Below are positions 35,056 through 43,458 of a DNA stretch of 64,000 bases, piece after piece. Under the pieces are notes generated by a model. That model had not been told where the DNA came from. It searched no databases and saw only the letters and a program-made list of their open reading frames with translations. A program made the translations under genes and the position numbers. The stretch's first letter is position 1, and every line of letters starts with the position of its first letter. Origin of the DNA: Bermanella marisrubri (GTDB lineage: Bacteria > Pseudomonadota > Gammaproteobacteria > Pseudomonadales > Oceanobacteraceae); contig NZ_CP051183.1 in NCBI RefSeq assembly GCF_012295615.1, positions 2,073,001 to 2,137,000 of the forward strand, in the 5' to 3' direction.

Positions 35056-35736
35056 TTAGCGATAGGTGACTTGGCTATCGGCATAGACTAAATGTTGATA
35101 ATTGTTATAAAAAGACAGGCTGATTTTTCCACTTTGATTAAACATAACTCGTGTAATCGCACTATTAGCCATGACTTCATTTAAAGCGAAAACTTGTTCA
35201 ATGGAAATGCCTAAAGCATCTTGCAAACACAATGCAATGGGGCCTGCTGAACTGACCGCCAAAGCACATCCGCCAGCAGGTGTTTGCTGTTGAATGTCCC
35301 GCAACGATTGCGTTACACGCTGCTTAAATTGATCAAAGCTTTCTTCGTAATCGCCTTCATTAGCCAGCCACTGTTTAACAGAGCGCTGATAAAGACGATG
35401 AAAATACTTTTTAGGATCATCTTGTTTTACGATGTGGGCGGCGAATGCTTCGCGATCCAAAAACTCTGGGTAATGAACCGCTAATACATTTTCGTGATTA
35501 AACTCGTTCAATCCTCTATTCTCAGTCGCGCGCAAGTCAGGAAAACTCTTGCCTATCTCCGAAAACGTTTGCTGCTGACGCACTAAACTACCATGAAAGG
35601 CGACATCTGGCTCACACACTTTTGCCAAATACTCACCAGCAATACGTGCTTGATCATGTCCTAGCTCCGACAGTGCATCGTAATTGACTTTACCGAAGCT
35701 GGCCTGACCATGACGCACAAAATAAATGTCCGCCAT
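35056..35736 (-). CDS. Histidine phosphatase family protein
   Basis: This 226-residue member of the phosphoglycerate-mutase-like branch has the catalytic RHG motif in YFVRHGQASFG (about 5-15, H9) and a phosphate-pocket Arg after SLVRQQQT. The second His, usually in a GGxxL/SHG-type motif late in the protein, is replaced by VSSAGPIAL (about 161-169), so the second pocket His appears to be missing and activity may be altered. It lies directly downstream of the kinase gene with 1 base between, suggesting they act on the same phosphorylated metabolite. Confidence 0.85.
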   Translation of the reverse strand: MADIYFVRHGQASFGKVNYDALSELGHDQARIAGEYLAKVCEPDVAFHGSLVRQQQTFSEIGKSFPDLRATENRGLNEFNHENVLAVHYPEFLDREAFAAHIVKQDDPKKYFHRLYQRSVKQWLANEGDYEESFDQFKQRVTQSLRDIQQQTPAGGCALAVSSAGPIALCLQDALGISIEQVFALNEVMANSAITRVMFNQSGKISLSFYNNYQHLVYADSQVTYR

Positions 35737-35737
35737 A

Positions 35738-36796
35738 TTAAGCAGCCTTAATTTTTGCCAAGCAACGAGCTTCTAAATATTTCGCTGCATGAACAAAACC
35801 CGCAAAGCGTTTATCTTTGGTTTGACCATGAAAATAACGATAATAAATTTGTTGAATAATTACCGCTAAACGGAACAAGCCATAGACTTCGTAAAAAACG
35901 AAGCTCTCGACGTTACGTCCGGTTTTCTCTAGATAGTAGTCCACCACTTCATCACGGGTAAGCATTCCCGGTATATGCGTCGGCTGGCGGCGCATCATTT
36001 GAAACTGAGCATCGTCGTCCACTTGCACCCAGTAGGCTAAGCTGTTCCCTAAATCCATCAAAGGATCGCCCACCGTTGCCATTTCCCAATCCAATACACC
36101 AATCACTTCGTTCGGGTTATCTGGGTTTAACACCACATTATCAAAACGGAAATCGTTATGAATTAAAACTTGGCCGCAGTCTTCAGGCATATTAGCTTTT
36201 AACCACTGCATCACTTCTTCAAAACCTGTCGCGTCATCGGTTTTGGCTTTTGTATAGCGATCGCTCCAGCCGTTAATTTGCCTTGCAACATAGCCATCTC
36301 CCTTTCCAAGCTTTTCTAGCTCGGTGCCGGTAATACTGACTTGATGCAGTTCAATTAGTTTGTCGACAACACTTAGACATAGCTGACGAGTTTTCTCCGG
36401 CGACAAATCCAGTTCCTTAGGCATGTTTTGTCTTGGAATAATCCCGGTCAGTTTTTCCATCACGTAAAAATCACAACCGAGTACCTCATGATCATCACAA
36501 ATGGCAAGAATATCTGGCACGTAAGGATAGACAGGCTTAAGCGCCTGCATAATGCGCGCTTCTCGCAACATATCATGGGCACCTTTTGCAATGCGCCCAA
36601 ATGGGGGGCGTCGCAAAATAAGTGCTCTCTCACCGAAATTCACTTGATAGGTTAGGTTACTCGCGCCACCTGGAAACTGAGTAATGCTAGGCTGACCTTC
36701 AAGTCCATCAATATGCTGCTTGAAGTAGGATTCAATCACTTGAGAATCCAGCTCTTCGCCTTCTCGAATATTTCCTGCCTGATCAATTAAAGACAT
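35738..36796 (-). CDS. APH-type phosphotransferase (ACAD10/11-kinase-like)
   Basis: This 352-residue protein kinase-like small-molecule kinase of the aminoglycoside phosphotransferase family belongs to the branch fused to acyl-CoA dehydrogenase in ACAD10/11. Visible features are QFPGGASNLTYQV (glycine-rich loop), ILRRPPFG, LGCDFYVMEKLTG (hinge), the catalytic loop LIHNDFRFDNVVLNP, and IGVLDWEMATVGDPLMDLG (metal Asp). With an acyl-CoA dehydrogenase in the same operon, it may phosphorylate a 4-hydroxyacyl-CoA. It is not expected to be an antibiotic-resistance enzyme. Confidence 0.9.
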   Translation of the reverse strand: MSLIDQAGNIREGEELDSQVIESYFKQHIDGLEGQPSITQFPGGASNLTYQVNFGERALILRRPPFGRIAKGAHDMLREARIMQALKPVYPYVPDILAICDDHEVLGCDFYVMEKLTGIIPRQNMPKELDLSPEKTRQLCLSVVDKLIELHQVSITGTELEKLGKGDGYVARQINGWSDRYTKAKTDDATGFEEVMQWLKANMPEDCGQVLIHNDFRFDNVVLNPDNPNEVIGVLDWEMATVGDPLMDLGNSLAYWVQVDDDAQFQMMRRQPTHIPGMLTRDEVVDYYLEKTGRNVESFVFYEVYGLFRLAVIIQQIYYRYFHGQTKDKRFAGFVHAAKYLEARCLAKIKAA

Positions 36797-36798
36797 AG

Positions 36799-37608
36799 TT
36801 ACCCCTGATTCGCTTTAGCATGAAACTTTTTAGCCGTGCGCTTCATATAAGCAAAATATAAGCTAGGAATGAAGCGCTTTATACGCCACAACCAAGTCTC
36901 TTTAGGGTGAGTGACTACGTAAAACTTATTGCTACTAACACCTTGGTAAACCATACGCGCGACATCTTCTGCTTGAATAGAAGACCTCTCCATCAGTTTG
37001 TTAGCGATTTTGATACCGCCTTCATGTGTCGCTCGCATGCTGTCAGTTAAATTGGTTTTGAAAAATGCCGGACAAACCACACTTACACCCACTCCAAATG
37101 GAGCAAGTTCGGACAATAGCGTTTCGGACATTGCAACAACCGCTGCTTTTGAAGTGTTGTACGCAGACATGCTCGACATATGAATCAAACCCGCGATAGA
37201 TGCAACATTGACTACGTGTCCTTTACTTTTCTTTAGCATGGGCACAAAGGTGTAACACCCCTTCGCTACACCCATGACATTGACGTCCAGCGTCCATTGA
37301 AAGTCTGCCATTGGTAGTTGATCAATATCACCACTAGAGGCAACACCCGCATTGTTGACAATAATGTCGAGACCTTGCCAGCGCTCGCCAATCGCTTGCT
37401 GAATGATCTGCCATTCGTCTTCACTCGTCACATCTAGCCTATGATAAAAACAGTCATTACTGTATTTGCTACTTAATGCTGCAGCCAAGGCTTCACCGTC
37501 TTCTTGATTAATATCGGCAATGCAGACACCAAAACCTTGCTGAGCATACTTTTCGGCTAAGGCTTTGCCCAAACCGCTGGCACCACCTGTGATTAAAATA
37601 CGTTTCAT
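36799..37608 (-). CDS. Short-chain dehydrogenase/reductase
   Basis: This 269-residue SDR has the cofactor motif TGGASGLGKALAE (about 7-19), an acidic D after strand 2 (CIADINQEDG, favouring NAD), NNAGVASSG, and catalytic NVASIAG...YNTSKAAV. A basic C-terminal tail (WRIKRFIPSLYFAYMKRTAKKFHAK) may associate with membranes. It lies in the acyl-CoA dehydrogenase operon, upstream of the kinase by 2 bases. Confidence 0.9.
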   Translation of the reverse strand: MKRILITGGASGLGKALAEKYAQQGFGVCIADINQEDGEALAAALSSKYSNDCFYHRLDVTSEDEWQIIQQAIGERWQGLDIIVNNAGVASSGDIDQLPMADFQWTLDVNVMGVAKGCYTFVPMLKKSKGHVVNVASIAGLIHMSSMSAYNTSKAAVVAMSETLLSELAPFGVGVSVVCPAFFKTNLTDSMRATHEGGIKIANKLMERSSIQAEDVARMVYQGVSSNKFYVVTHPKETWLWRIKRFIPSLYFAYMKRTAKKFHAKANQG

Positions 37609-37640
37609 TGTTAACCCCTGTTGATCGTGTCAGCCAGATT

Positions 37641-38870
37641 TTATTTTGCTAACTGCTTTATCTTTTGGCTGTATTTTTTTAATTCGATTTTTGCCACCAT
37701 ACCGCGATGCACTTCATCTGGACCGTCCGCTAAGCGTAAACAACGGGCATAAGCAAAAATACTGGCAACATCATAGTCGTCACTAACACCACCACCACCA
37801 TGAATCTGAATAGCTTGATCCGCAATGGTTTGAAGCATGTTAGGAACAACTACTTTAATCTGTGATACCTCACTCAATGCGCCAATCACACCTTTGGTAT
37901 CTAACAACCAAGCACATTTCAATGTGAGAAGACGCGCCTGCTCAATAGCCATACGAGCATTTGCAACAATGTCACGATTACCACCTAAATTAATAATTGG
38001 CTTACCAAAAGCCTCTCGCTCAATGCCTCGATTAATCATTAACTCCAAGGTGCGTTCTGCAGCACCGATGGCACGCATGCAGTGATGAACTCGGCCAGGT
38101 CCTAAACGGCCTTGTGCGATTTCAAAACCTTTACCCGGACCAGCGATAATGTTTTCTTTTGGTACGCGCACGTCAGTGAAGCTCACCTCACCATGACCAT
38201 AAGGTTCGTCATATTCTCCGAACACTGGCAACATACGCTCGATTTTCACCCCTGGTGTATTTTTGGGTATGAGAACCATTGAGTGTTGAGCGTGCTTAGG
38301 GGCATCTGGGTCAGTAAGACCCATAAAGATCAGAACTTCGCAATTTGGATGTCCTATACCTGTACTCCACCACTTGCGGCCATTGATTACGACTTCGTCG
38401 CCTTCAACCACAGCGGTCGCTGCCATATTTGTCGCATCACTGGATGCCACGCCTGGTTCTGTCATACAGAACGCACTGCGAATCTCTCCAGCCAGCAGTG
38501 GCTTTAACCATTTGTCTTGCTGCTCTTTGTTTCCATAGTGAACCAAGACTTCCATGTTGCCCGTATCTGGAGCATTGCAATTGAAAATTTCAGGGGCGAT
38601 GAAGCTACGACCCATTTGCTCTGCCATCATTGCGTAATCAGCATTGCTAATGCCTGCACCAAATTCGCTTTTTGGCAAAAATAGGTTCCATAGACCTTGA
38701 GCCTTGGCTTTGGCTTTTAGTTCATCAATGATGGGCAACACAACCCAAGAGTTGTCTAAGCTTCGTAATTCTTGAAAATATTCTTTTTCGATAGGAATGA
38801 TTTCATTATTGACGAAGTCGGTAACTTGTTTGAGGACTTTGGCCCCCTGCTCTGATGGGTTGAAATCCAT
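37641..38870 (-). CDS. Acyl-CoA dehydrogenase (ACAD10/11-like)
   Basis: This 409-residue flavoprotein dehydrogenase has an N-terminal helical domain, FAD-binding strands (FCMTEPGVASSDATN, KWWSTGIGHPNCEVLIFMG) and a C-terminal helical domain with IHGGGGVSDDYDVASIFAYARCLRLADGPDEVHRG, the FAD/ETF contact region. The wording matches the ACAD10/ACAD11 subgroup rather than the straight-chain beta-oxidation enzymes. It is the first gene of the operon, divergent from the LysR gene with 158 bases between. Confidence 0.92.
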   Translation of the reverse strand: MDFNPSEQGAKVLKQVTDFVNNEIIPIEKEYFQELRSLDNSWVVLPIIDELKAKAKAQGLWNLFLPKSEFGAGISNADYAMMAEQMGRSFIAPEIFNCNAPDTGNMEVLVHYGNKEQQDKWLKPLLAGEIRSAFCMTEPGVASSDATNMAATAVVEGDEVVINGRKWWSTGIGHPNCEVLIFMGLTDPDAPKHAQHSMVLIPKNTPGVKIERMLPVFGEYDEPYGHGEVSFTDVRVPKENIIAGPGKGFEIAQGRLGPGRVHHCMRAIGAAERTLELMINRGIEREAFGKPIINLGGNRDIVANARMAIEQARLLTLKCAWLLDTKGVIGALSEVSQIKVVVPNMLQTIADQAIQIHGGGGVSDDYDVASIFAYARCLRLADGPDEVHRGMVAKIELKKYSQKIKQLAK

Positions 38871-39028
38871 ATAGCACCTTTACAATGTGTGATCAGTGTC
38901 TCTAATTAGCAATTACCATAATCAGCTTAGAACTATAAATCTAATGAATGTTTTGAATTTTTCCCAATAAACAGGTTTAATAGTAAAAGTAAGCCAATAG
39001 CATGAGCCATGAGTGGTAGGTAGACGTC
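38871..39028. promoter_or_regulatory. Divergent promoter region of the LysR gene and acyl-CoA dehydrogenase operon
   Basis: 158 AT-rich bases separate the divergent genes. This is the classical arrangement for a LysR regulator acting on its neighbour. No exact T-N11-A palindrome stands out by eye. Confidence 0.5.
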
Positions 39029-39949
39029 ATGAAAATCGATCTAAATCTTTTCACTGTATTCGAGGCCATATACCTCGAAGGTAGCCTGACCCGAGCGGCA
39101 GAAAGACTAAACCTGACCCAACCCGCTATCAGTCACGCATTATCACGCCTACGAGAACGCCTTGATGATCCATTATTTGTGCGGCAAGGCCATAAAATGC
39201 GTCCCACACCTTTGGCACAAAAACTAATTCCCGACATTCAAGCCGCACTACGTCAACTAAATGGAGCGTTACAGCAAAGCCACCACTTCAACCCCGCTGA
39301 AGCGGAAAAAACATATCGTGTTGCCATGCGGGATGTAATGGAGGCCACCTTGCTTCCTCCTGTGTTAAAGGGTTTAGATAACATTGCTCCTAACATTCAA
39401 TTAGCCAGTGTGCATATCGAACGTCGTGACATGGAATCGAAATTGGCCAGTGGAGAATTAGATTTCGTAGTAGACGTCTTGCTGCCTACGTCTGAACAGA
39501 TCTATAAAAAGAAGTTGCTTAATGATGAATTAGTAGTGATCTATAACCCGGCGTTGAGCCAATTACCAGAAGGTTTTACGGAAGAAGAGTACTTGCGAGC
39601 GAAACATATTTTAGTCAGTACACGAGCCAGCGGACCTAGCTTAGTCGATTACGCATTGAGCGCCGAAGGGTTGAATAGAAATGTAGCTCTGCGATGCCAG
39701 CACTATTATGCAGCCTGTCAGGTAGCCAGTGATAACGGTATGCTACTTACCATGCCGAGCCGTTACGCCAGCATTTTATTGCAGCACTTCCCTACTTTGC
39801 AGCGCAGCAGTTTACCTTTTAAAACCAGCAGTATTGACGTCTATTTATATTGGCATGAAAGCCTGAATGAAGACGGCGCCAACGCCTGGTTTAGAGATAT
39901 GCTGCAACAGGTATTAGAAACCCATCAACCTCTATTGCAAGCGAGCTAG
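39029..39949 (+). CDS. LysR-family transcriptional regulator
   Basis: This 306-residue LysR regulator has an N-terminal winged HTH (LNLFTVFEAIYLEGSLTRAAERLNLTQPAISHALSRLRERLDDPLFVR, about 4-52 in parts) and a PBP2-type effector domain. The sequence is of the NodD/SyrM-like subgroup with HALSRLR. Its divergent position implies control of the acyl-CoA dehydrogenase/kinase operon. The inducer is unknown. Confidence 0.92.
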   Translation: MKIDLNLFTVFEAIYLEGSLTRAAERLNLTQPAISHALSRLRERLDDPLFVRQGHKMRPTPLAQKLIPDIQAALRQLNGALQQSHHFNPAEAEKTYRVAMRDVMEATLLPPVLKGLDNIAPNIQLASVHIERRDMESKLASGELDFVVDVLLPTSEQIYKKKLLNDELVVIYNPALSQLPEGFTEEEYLRAKHILVSTRASGPSLVDYALSAEGLNRNVALRCQHYYAACQVASDNGMLLTMPSRYASILLQHFPTLQRSSLPFKTSSIDVYLYWHESLNEDGANAWFRDMLQQVLETHQPLLQAS

Positions 39950-39961
39950 ATCTCATTGAAT

Positions 39962-39990
39962 TGGCGTCCTAATAAAGTATTAGGCCGCCA
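39962..39990. terminator. Hairpin at the convergent LysR / DUF5610-like gene ends
   Basis: TGGCG (39962-39966) plus CCTAATA (39968-39974) pair with TATTAGG (39978-39984) plus CGCCA (39986-39990), with one mismatch. It overlaps the last codons of the leftward gene. No long T run is present, so it is a modest candidate. Confidence 0.45.
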
Positions 39991-41107
39991 GTTTATCCAT
40001 CAATGGCTTCATGAAATCCAACATAGACGTCTTACTTTCTTCGGGCTTCGGCTGCATTTTTTCTGTCAATTCGGCCAGTAATTCCTGAGAGTTCTGGAAG
40101 AATTTAGCTTTATCAAATGCTTGTTGAACACTATTCGCGAAATCGGCTAACGGTTCAGATAAACCTTTAGGCAAGGATTCTTGATTGTATCCAGATACTC
40201 CTTTGCCGTATTCGACAGCCTGAGTTTGCTGTTGACGTAGATTTAAGCTGAACTCAGCGATTTGCGAAGCATCACTGGTTAGACCCATTGCCATATCGAA
40301 GGCTTTGTCTAAATCGCCTCCATAAAACTCTTCACTTAATGAGTTTACTTGCGACATCAAATCCTCAATGGCCGCCATTTCTGCTTCGCTAATATCGCCT
40401 TCCACCGACAATGAATAACCACTGTTCATACTTTGCGATACCCCCGCCACTTGGGTTTGTCCGCTTTCACTTTGTGCCTTCATGAAAGCAGCATAAGACT
40501 CAAATTGACTATTAGCCTTAATGGTTACCTTATCTCCCTCTTGTGTTGTTAATTCGAAATTGAAGTCATTGCGAGCTTGCTGAAATACACGTCCATACTC
40601 AAAAGAACTCTGCTCCGTTTTTACCGCATCTTTTACATTTTGGGACGCAAAAGTGTTTTCTTTAAGCTGATCGATACCTTCGTAAATTCCGTTCTCCGCC
40701 GCATCAATTTTTTCAGCTAATGGTTCATTCATTTTGCTGAGCGCTTCTATTTGCTCTCGGGCTTGACCAAAGCCCTTTTCAACCCCCGAACGCGCTGCTT
40801 CAAACATGCTTTCTAGTTCTTTGTCGCTAGCACCCGCGGATTTGGCCTCATCTATACGCTTACCGATTTGCTTCATTACAGTATCAATCACTACATCCAC
40901 ATCGAACGGTTTGGTTGCTTCATTGACCGTTTTATCCGAAGCCAAATCCACATCGGCGTTTTTCTTTAGATTTTCACCCAAACGCTGCATAGCAAACTGG
41001 TCTTGCTCAGTTTTTTCTTGGCCGTATGCATTGGGCTGAACTTGCGGCTTAATGGTCTGGGAGTACAGCGTGGACTGGTTAAAAAACGATGAATTAAATG
41101 AAAGCAT
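39980..41107 (-). CDS. Hypothetical protein, DUF5610-like
   Basis: This 375-residue soluble protein has no signal peptide. The N-terminus is Ser/Asn/Gln-rich. The middle (about 65-175) is strongly helical and charged (VVIDTVMKQIGKRIDEAKSAGASDKELESMFEAARSGVEKGFGQAREQIE), resembling the DUF5610 pattern. The C-terminal half contains further helices and a FELTTQEGDKVTIKANSQFESYAAF strand-rich insert. AAGGGGTG precedes the ATG. Neighbours give no function. The Met/Leu-rich MLSFNSSFFNQSTLYS start resembles secreted or flagellar-associated proteins without a cleavable signal, which is only a guess. Confidence 0.65.
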   Translation of the reverse strand: MLSFNSSFFNQSTLYSQTIKPQVQPNAYGQEKTEQDQFAMQRLGENLKKNADVDLASDKTVNEATKPFDVDVVIDTVMKQIGKRIDEAKSAGASDKELESMFEAARSGVEKGFGQAREQIEALSKMNEPLAEKIDAAENGIYEGIDQLKENTFASQNVKDAVKTEQSSFEYGRVFQQARNDFNFELTTQEGDKVTIKANSQFESYAAFMKAQSESGQTQVAGVSQSMNSGYSLSVEGDISEAEMAAIEDLMSQVNSLSEEFYGGDLDKAFDMAMGLTSDASQIAEFSLNLRQQQTQAVEYGKGVSGYNQESLPKGLSEPLADFANSVQQAFDKAKFFQNSQELLAELTEKMQPKPEESKTSMLDFMKPLMDKLAA

Positions 41108-41313
41108 TGGGCACCCCTTGTATGAGCATATGCGCCATCGGTCGATGGCGCCGCTATAGAGGTTAACGGCTCGCGTATAGCAAACTTAATTGAGATATAT
41201 AGAACGCTTAGCGATTAAAAATAGATATGTAAGCATTTAATCTTTTATCAGGTTACAGCAGTCTAACGACTTAACGCTTAAGTTGAACAATAGAGTGATG
41301 GTACTAACAATAA

Positions 41314-42081
41314 TTAACCATTCAAATTGGCAAGAAGATATTGCTTAAACACCGCTTCTACATTGATGCGCGTTAATCCTTCATTAAACCACTCAAGCCA
41401 AAGACGTCCTTGTTCCGTCTTTTTAAAGCAGACATACAAGGGTTTTACCTCTAAATATGGCCGCGCCATCTCGAACTGGTCACGATAATCAGCAAGCTCT
41501 GCCTCAGTTAGTGCCAAGTAACGCATGACGTTTTCATCCATCACCGCAACATCTAATCTTCGATAGGCAAGCTTTACTAGATTTCGAGCATCATCTTCAA
41601 CGGGCTCCGCTCTAAAAACGTTATCCCTAACGGCTTGGTCAAATTCTTCCGTATTCACATACCCGCGCACAACGCCAATACGATGGGGCGTTAGATCGTC
41701 TAGGCTTGACCAAGAAAAATCCATATCTTTACGCTTGGCGAACCCCAATGGTCCAGAGCCAATTTGATCGCTAAAGTAGAATTCTTCTGCCCTATCATCG
41801 GCAAAATACTCTGGAACATAGCCTGCGAAATCACTTTCAAGGTTTCTCGCCAGACCTAGTGTTCTAGCCCAAGGGAAAAAGCTCACTTTCAGTTCCACAT
41901 TAACAGCCGCAAAAGCAGCACGCGCTACAGCGATATTGGCACCCTGCTGCACCAAGTCTGGTCCAGAATATGGGGGCCAATATAGACTGACCAATTTTAT
42001 TTCATTGGCAGGCGGTGGCTCGCTAGGCTCAGCCCAACCAGCAAAAGACAATAAACACATCAACAATGCGAAGAACGGCAT
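41314..42081 (-). CDS. Periplasmic solute-binding protein-like (SBP_bac_3)
   Basis: This 255-residue protein has a signal peptide (MPFFALLMCLLSFAGWAEP) and a type II periplasmic binding fold: IKLVSLYWPPYSG..., GANIAVARAAFAAVNVELKVSFFPWARTLGLARN, RIGVVRGYVNTEEFD, LDVAVMDENVMRYL. It belongs to the stand-alone amino-acid-type binding proteins common in marine gammaproteobacteria. No permease or ATPase is adjacent. The ATG at 42081 is preceded by GAGG; the frame extends to 42129, but that would place a charged segment before the signal. Confidence 0.8.
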   Translation of the reverse strand: MPFFALLMCLLSFAGWAEPSEPPPANEIKLVSLYWPPYSGPDLVQQGANIAVARAAFAAVNVELKVSFFPWARTLGLARNLESDFAGYVPEYFADDRAEEFYFSDQIGSGPLGFAKRKDMDFSWSSLDDLTPHRIGVVRGYVNTEEFDQAVRDNVFRAEPVEDDARNLVKLAYRRLDVAVMDENVMRYLALTEAELADYRDQFEMARPYLEVKPLYVCFKKTEQGRLWLEWFNEGLTRINVEAVFKQYLLANLNG

Positions 42082-42140
42082 GACTCCGCCTCTAAGTTTG
42101 ATACGCTCAAGGAAGTATAGTTGTTTCATCGGATTGATGA

Positions 42141-42629
42141 TTATTCATTGTCTTCGAAACGCTTGGTTTCATAATTTTTGTAAACCTTGCTCGCTAAAAA
42201 GACTTGACCACTCATCGCCACATAGACCCCTTTCGGGGCACTATTCAAAGCGCCAATGGCGGTACCAATGTTGAAAATGGCATCTGTATTGGCAAACGCC
42301 GCAGGCTGCATAGCACCGGTGAACACAATGGTTTTCTCAGGCTGTTCACCCAGAAACTGCGCCGTTTGCACCATAGTATCTGTCCCATGGGTGACCAATA
42401 CATGATCATGTTCGCAACCATCAATAGCTTGCTTAATCAGTGCACGATCTTGGTCTGTTATTTCGAGACTGTCTTTACGACAGATTTCTTTATGCTCGTA
42501 GCAGAAGTTCACATTCATGCGCTGTAATATTTCGGGCGCTACTGCATTACCAACTTGATATTCGCTCAGCGCATCAAAGTACACCTTGTCTAAAGTGCCA
42601 CCTGTGGTAATCAATAAAATCGTTTTCAT
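42141..42629 (-). CDS. Short asparaginase-family protein (N-terminal domain only)
   Basis: This 162-residue protein covers only the N-terminal catalytic domain of L-asparaginase (about 330 residues normally). Both nucleophile-site motifs are present: ITTGGTLD (about 6-13, catalytic Thr) and LVTHGTDTMVQTA (about 77-89, Thr-Asp pair), plus VFTGAMQPA. The C-terminal domain that completes the active site across the dimer is absent, and the stop is followed by an unrelated gene, so this is not a frameshift in view. Similar half-length proteins occur as a separate family. The substrate may not be asparagine. Confidence 0.8.
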   Translation of the reverse strand: MKTILLITTGGTLDKVYFDALSEYQVGNAVAPEILQRMNVNFCYEHKEICRKDSLEITDQDRALIKQAIDGCEHDHVLVTHGTDTMVQTAQFLGEQPEKTIVFTGAMQPAAFANTDAIFNIGTAIGALNSAPKGVYVAMSGQVFLASKVYKNYETKRFEDNE

Positions 42630-42930
42630 TTTGTTTCGTCCAACGTCCAACGCAATAAGACCGTCAGTATAAAAGGCTATGCACTTTGTACCAAGGATGT
42701 TTATTGCAACTTAGGCCATCCGCAGTATTGTACCTAGTGAGCAACACTATAATAAGACCGTCAGTATAAAAGGCTATGCACTTTGTACCAAGGATGTTTA
42801 TTGCAACTTAGGCCATCCGCAGTATTGTACCTAGTGAGCAACACTATATTGCGTTGCGTTCCTTTAATAGAATAATTACTCTAGACATCTATAGCAGTGC
42901 GCACTGTATCGATATCGAATGAGGAAACCC
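42630..42930. other. Divergent intergenic region with tandem duplication
   Basis: These 301 bases lie between the divergent asparaginase-like and 2Fe-2S subunit genes. Two-thirds is a perfect 97-bp tandem repeat. The remaining 83 bases before the oxidoreductase genes are unremarkable. No ORF is present. Confidence 0.7.
42654..42847. repeat. Perfect 97-bp tandem duplication
   Basis: Bases 42654-42750 and 42751-42847 are identical over 97 positions, starting AATAAGACCGTCAGTATAAA and ending GAGCAACACTAT. Each copy contains an AT-rich TATAAAA that could be a promoter -10 element. Complete identity implies a recent event or an assembly artefact. Confidence 0.95.
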
Positions 42931-43458
42931 ATGATCACATTCTCTCTAAACGGGCAATCTATAGAAGTGGATGCCGCACCTGACACCCCTCTATTATGGG
43001 TTGTGCGTGACCATTTAAAAATGAAGGGTACCAAGTTTGGATGCGGCATGGGCCTTTGCGGTGCCTGCAGTATGCTCATTGATGGGAACTCGTCGCGAAC
43101 CTGCATTACTCCAATCTCATCTGTAGCTGGTAAGGATGTGGTCACGATCGAAGGCATTGGTGATCAACAAACTTTATCAATCCTACAAGAAGCCTGGGTC
43201 GAAGCCGGTGTGCCTCAATGCGGCTATTGCCAATCGGGTCAAATAATCAGTGCAACGGCCTTACTAAAACAAAACCCGAATCCCTCAGACGATGATATCA
43301 ACAATGCCATGAGCGGGAATATCTGCCGCTGTGGTACATACCCCAATATTAAAAAAGCCATCAAGCAAGCCGCCAGCTCTCTCAAACAAGGCAAGGGTCA
43401 GTTACAAGCAGTGCGTATTTTTGATCCGCAAAGTAATTCACAAGGAGTGCAAGCATGA
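42931..43458 (+). CDS. Molybdenum hydroxylase 2Fe-2S subunit (IorA/CoxS-like)
   Basis: This 175-residue small subunit of the xanthine oxidase family carries two 2Fe-2S clusters. The N-terminal plant-type cluster is in GCGMGLCGACSMLIDG plus RTC, and the C-terminal cluster is in QCGYCQSGQII and NICRCGTYP. It passes electrons from the molybdenum centre to an acceptor. I chose the ATG at 42931, which has GAGGAA upstream. It overlaps the large-subunit gene by 4 bases. There is no FAD subunit, as in isoquinoline 1-oxidoreductase-type enzymes. Confidence 0.93.
   Translation: MITFSLNGQSIEVDAAPDTPLLWVVRDHLKMKGTKFGCGMGLCGACSMLIDGNSSRTCITPISSVAGKDVVTIEGIGDQQTLSILQEAWVEAGVPQCGYCQSGQIISATALLKQNPNPSDDDINNAMSGNICRCGTYPNIKKAIKQAASSLKQGKGQLQAVRIFDPQSNSQGVQA

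Noticed and set aside
35738-36796. Aminoglycoside resistance gene
   Set aside because: The APH fold is present, but the operon context and the ACAD10/11-kinase-like sequence point to acyl-CoA metabolism.
42654-42847. CRISPR-like repeat
   Set aside because: Only two adjoining 97-bp copies with no spacer and no cas genes.
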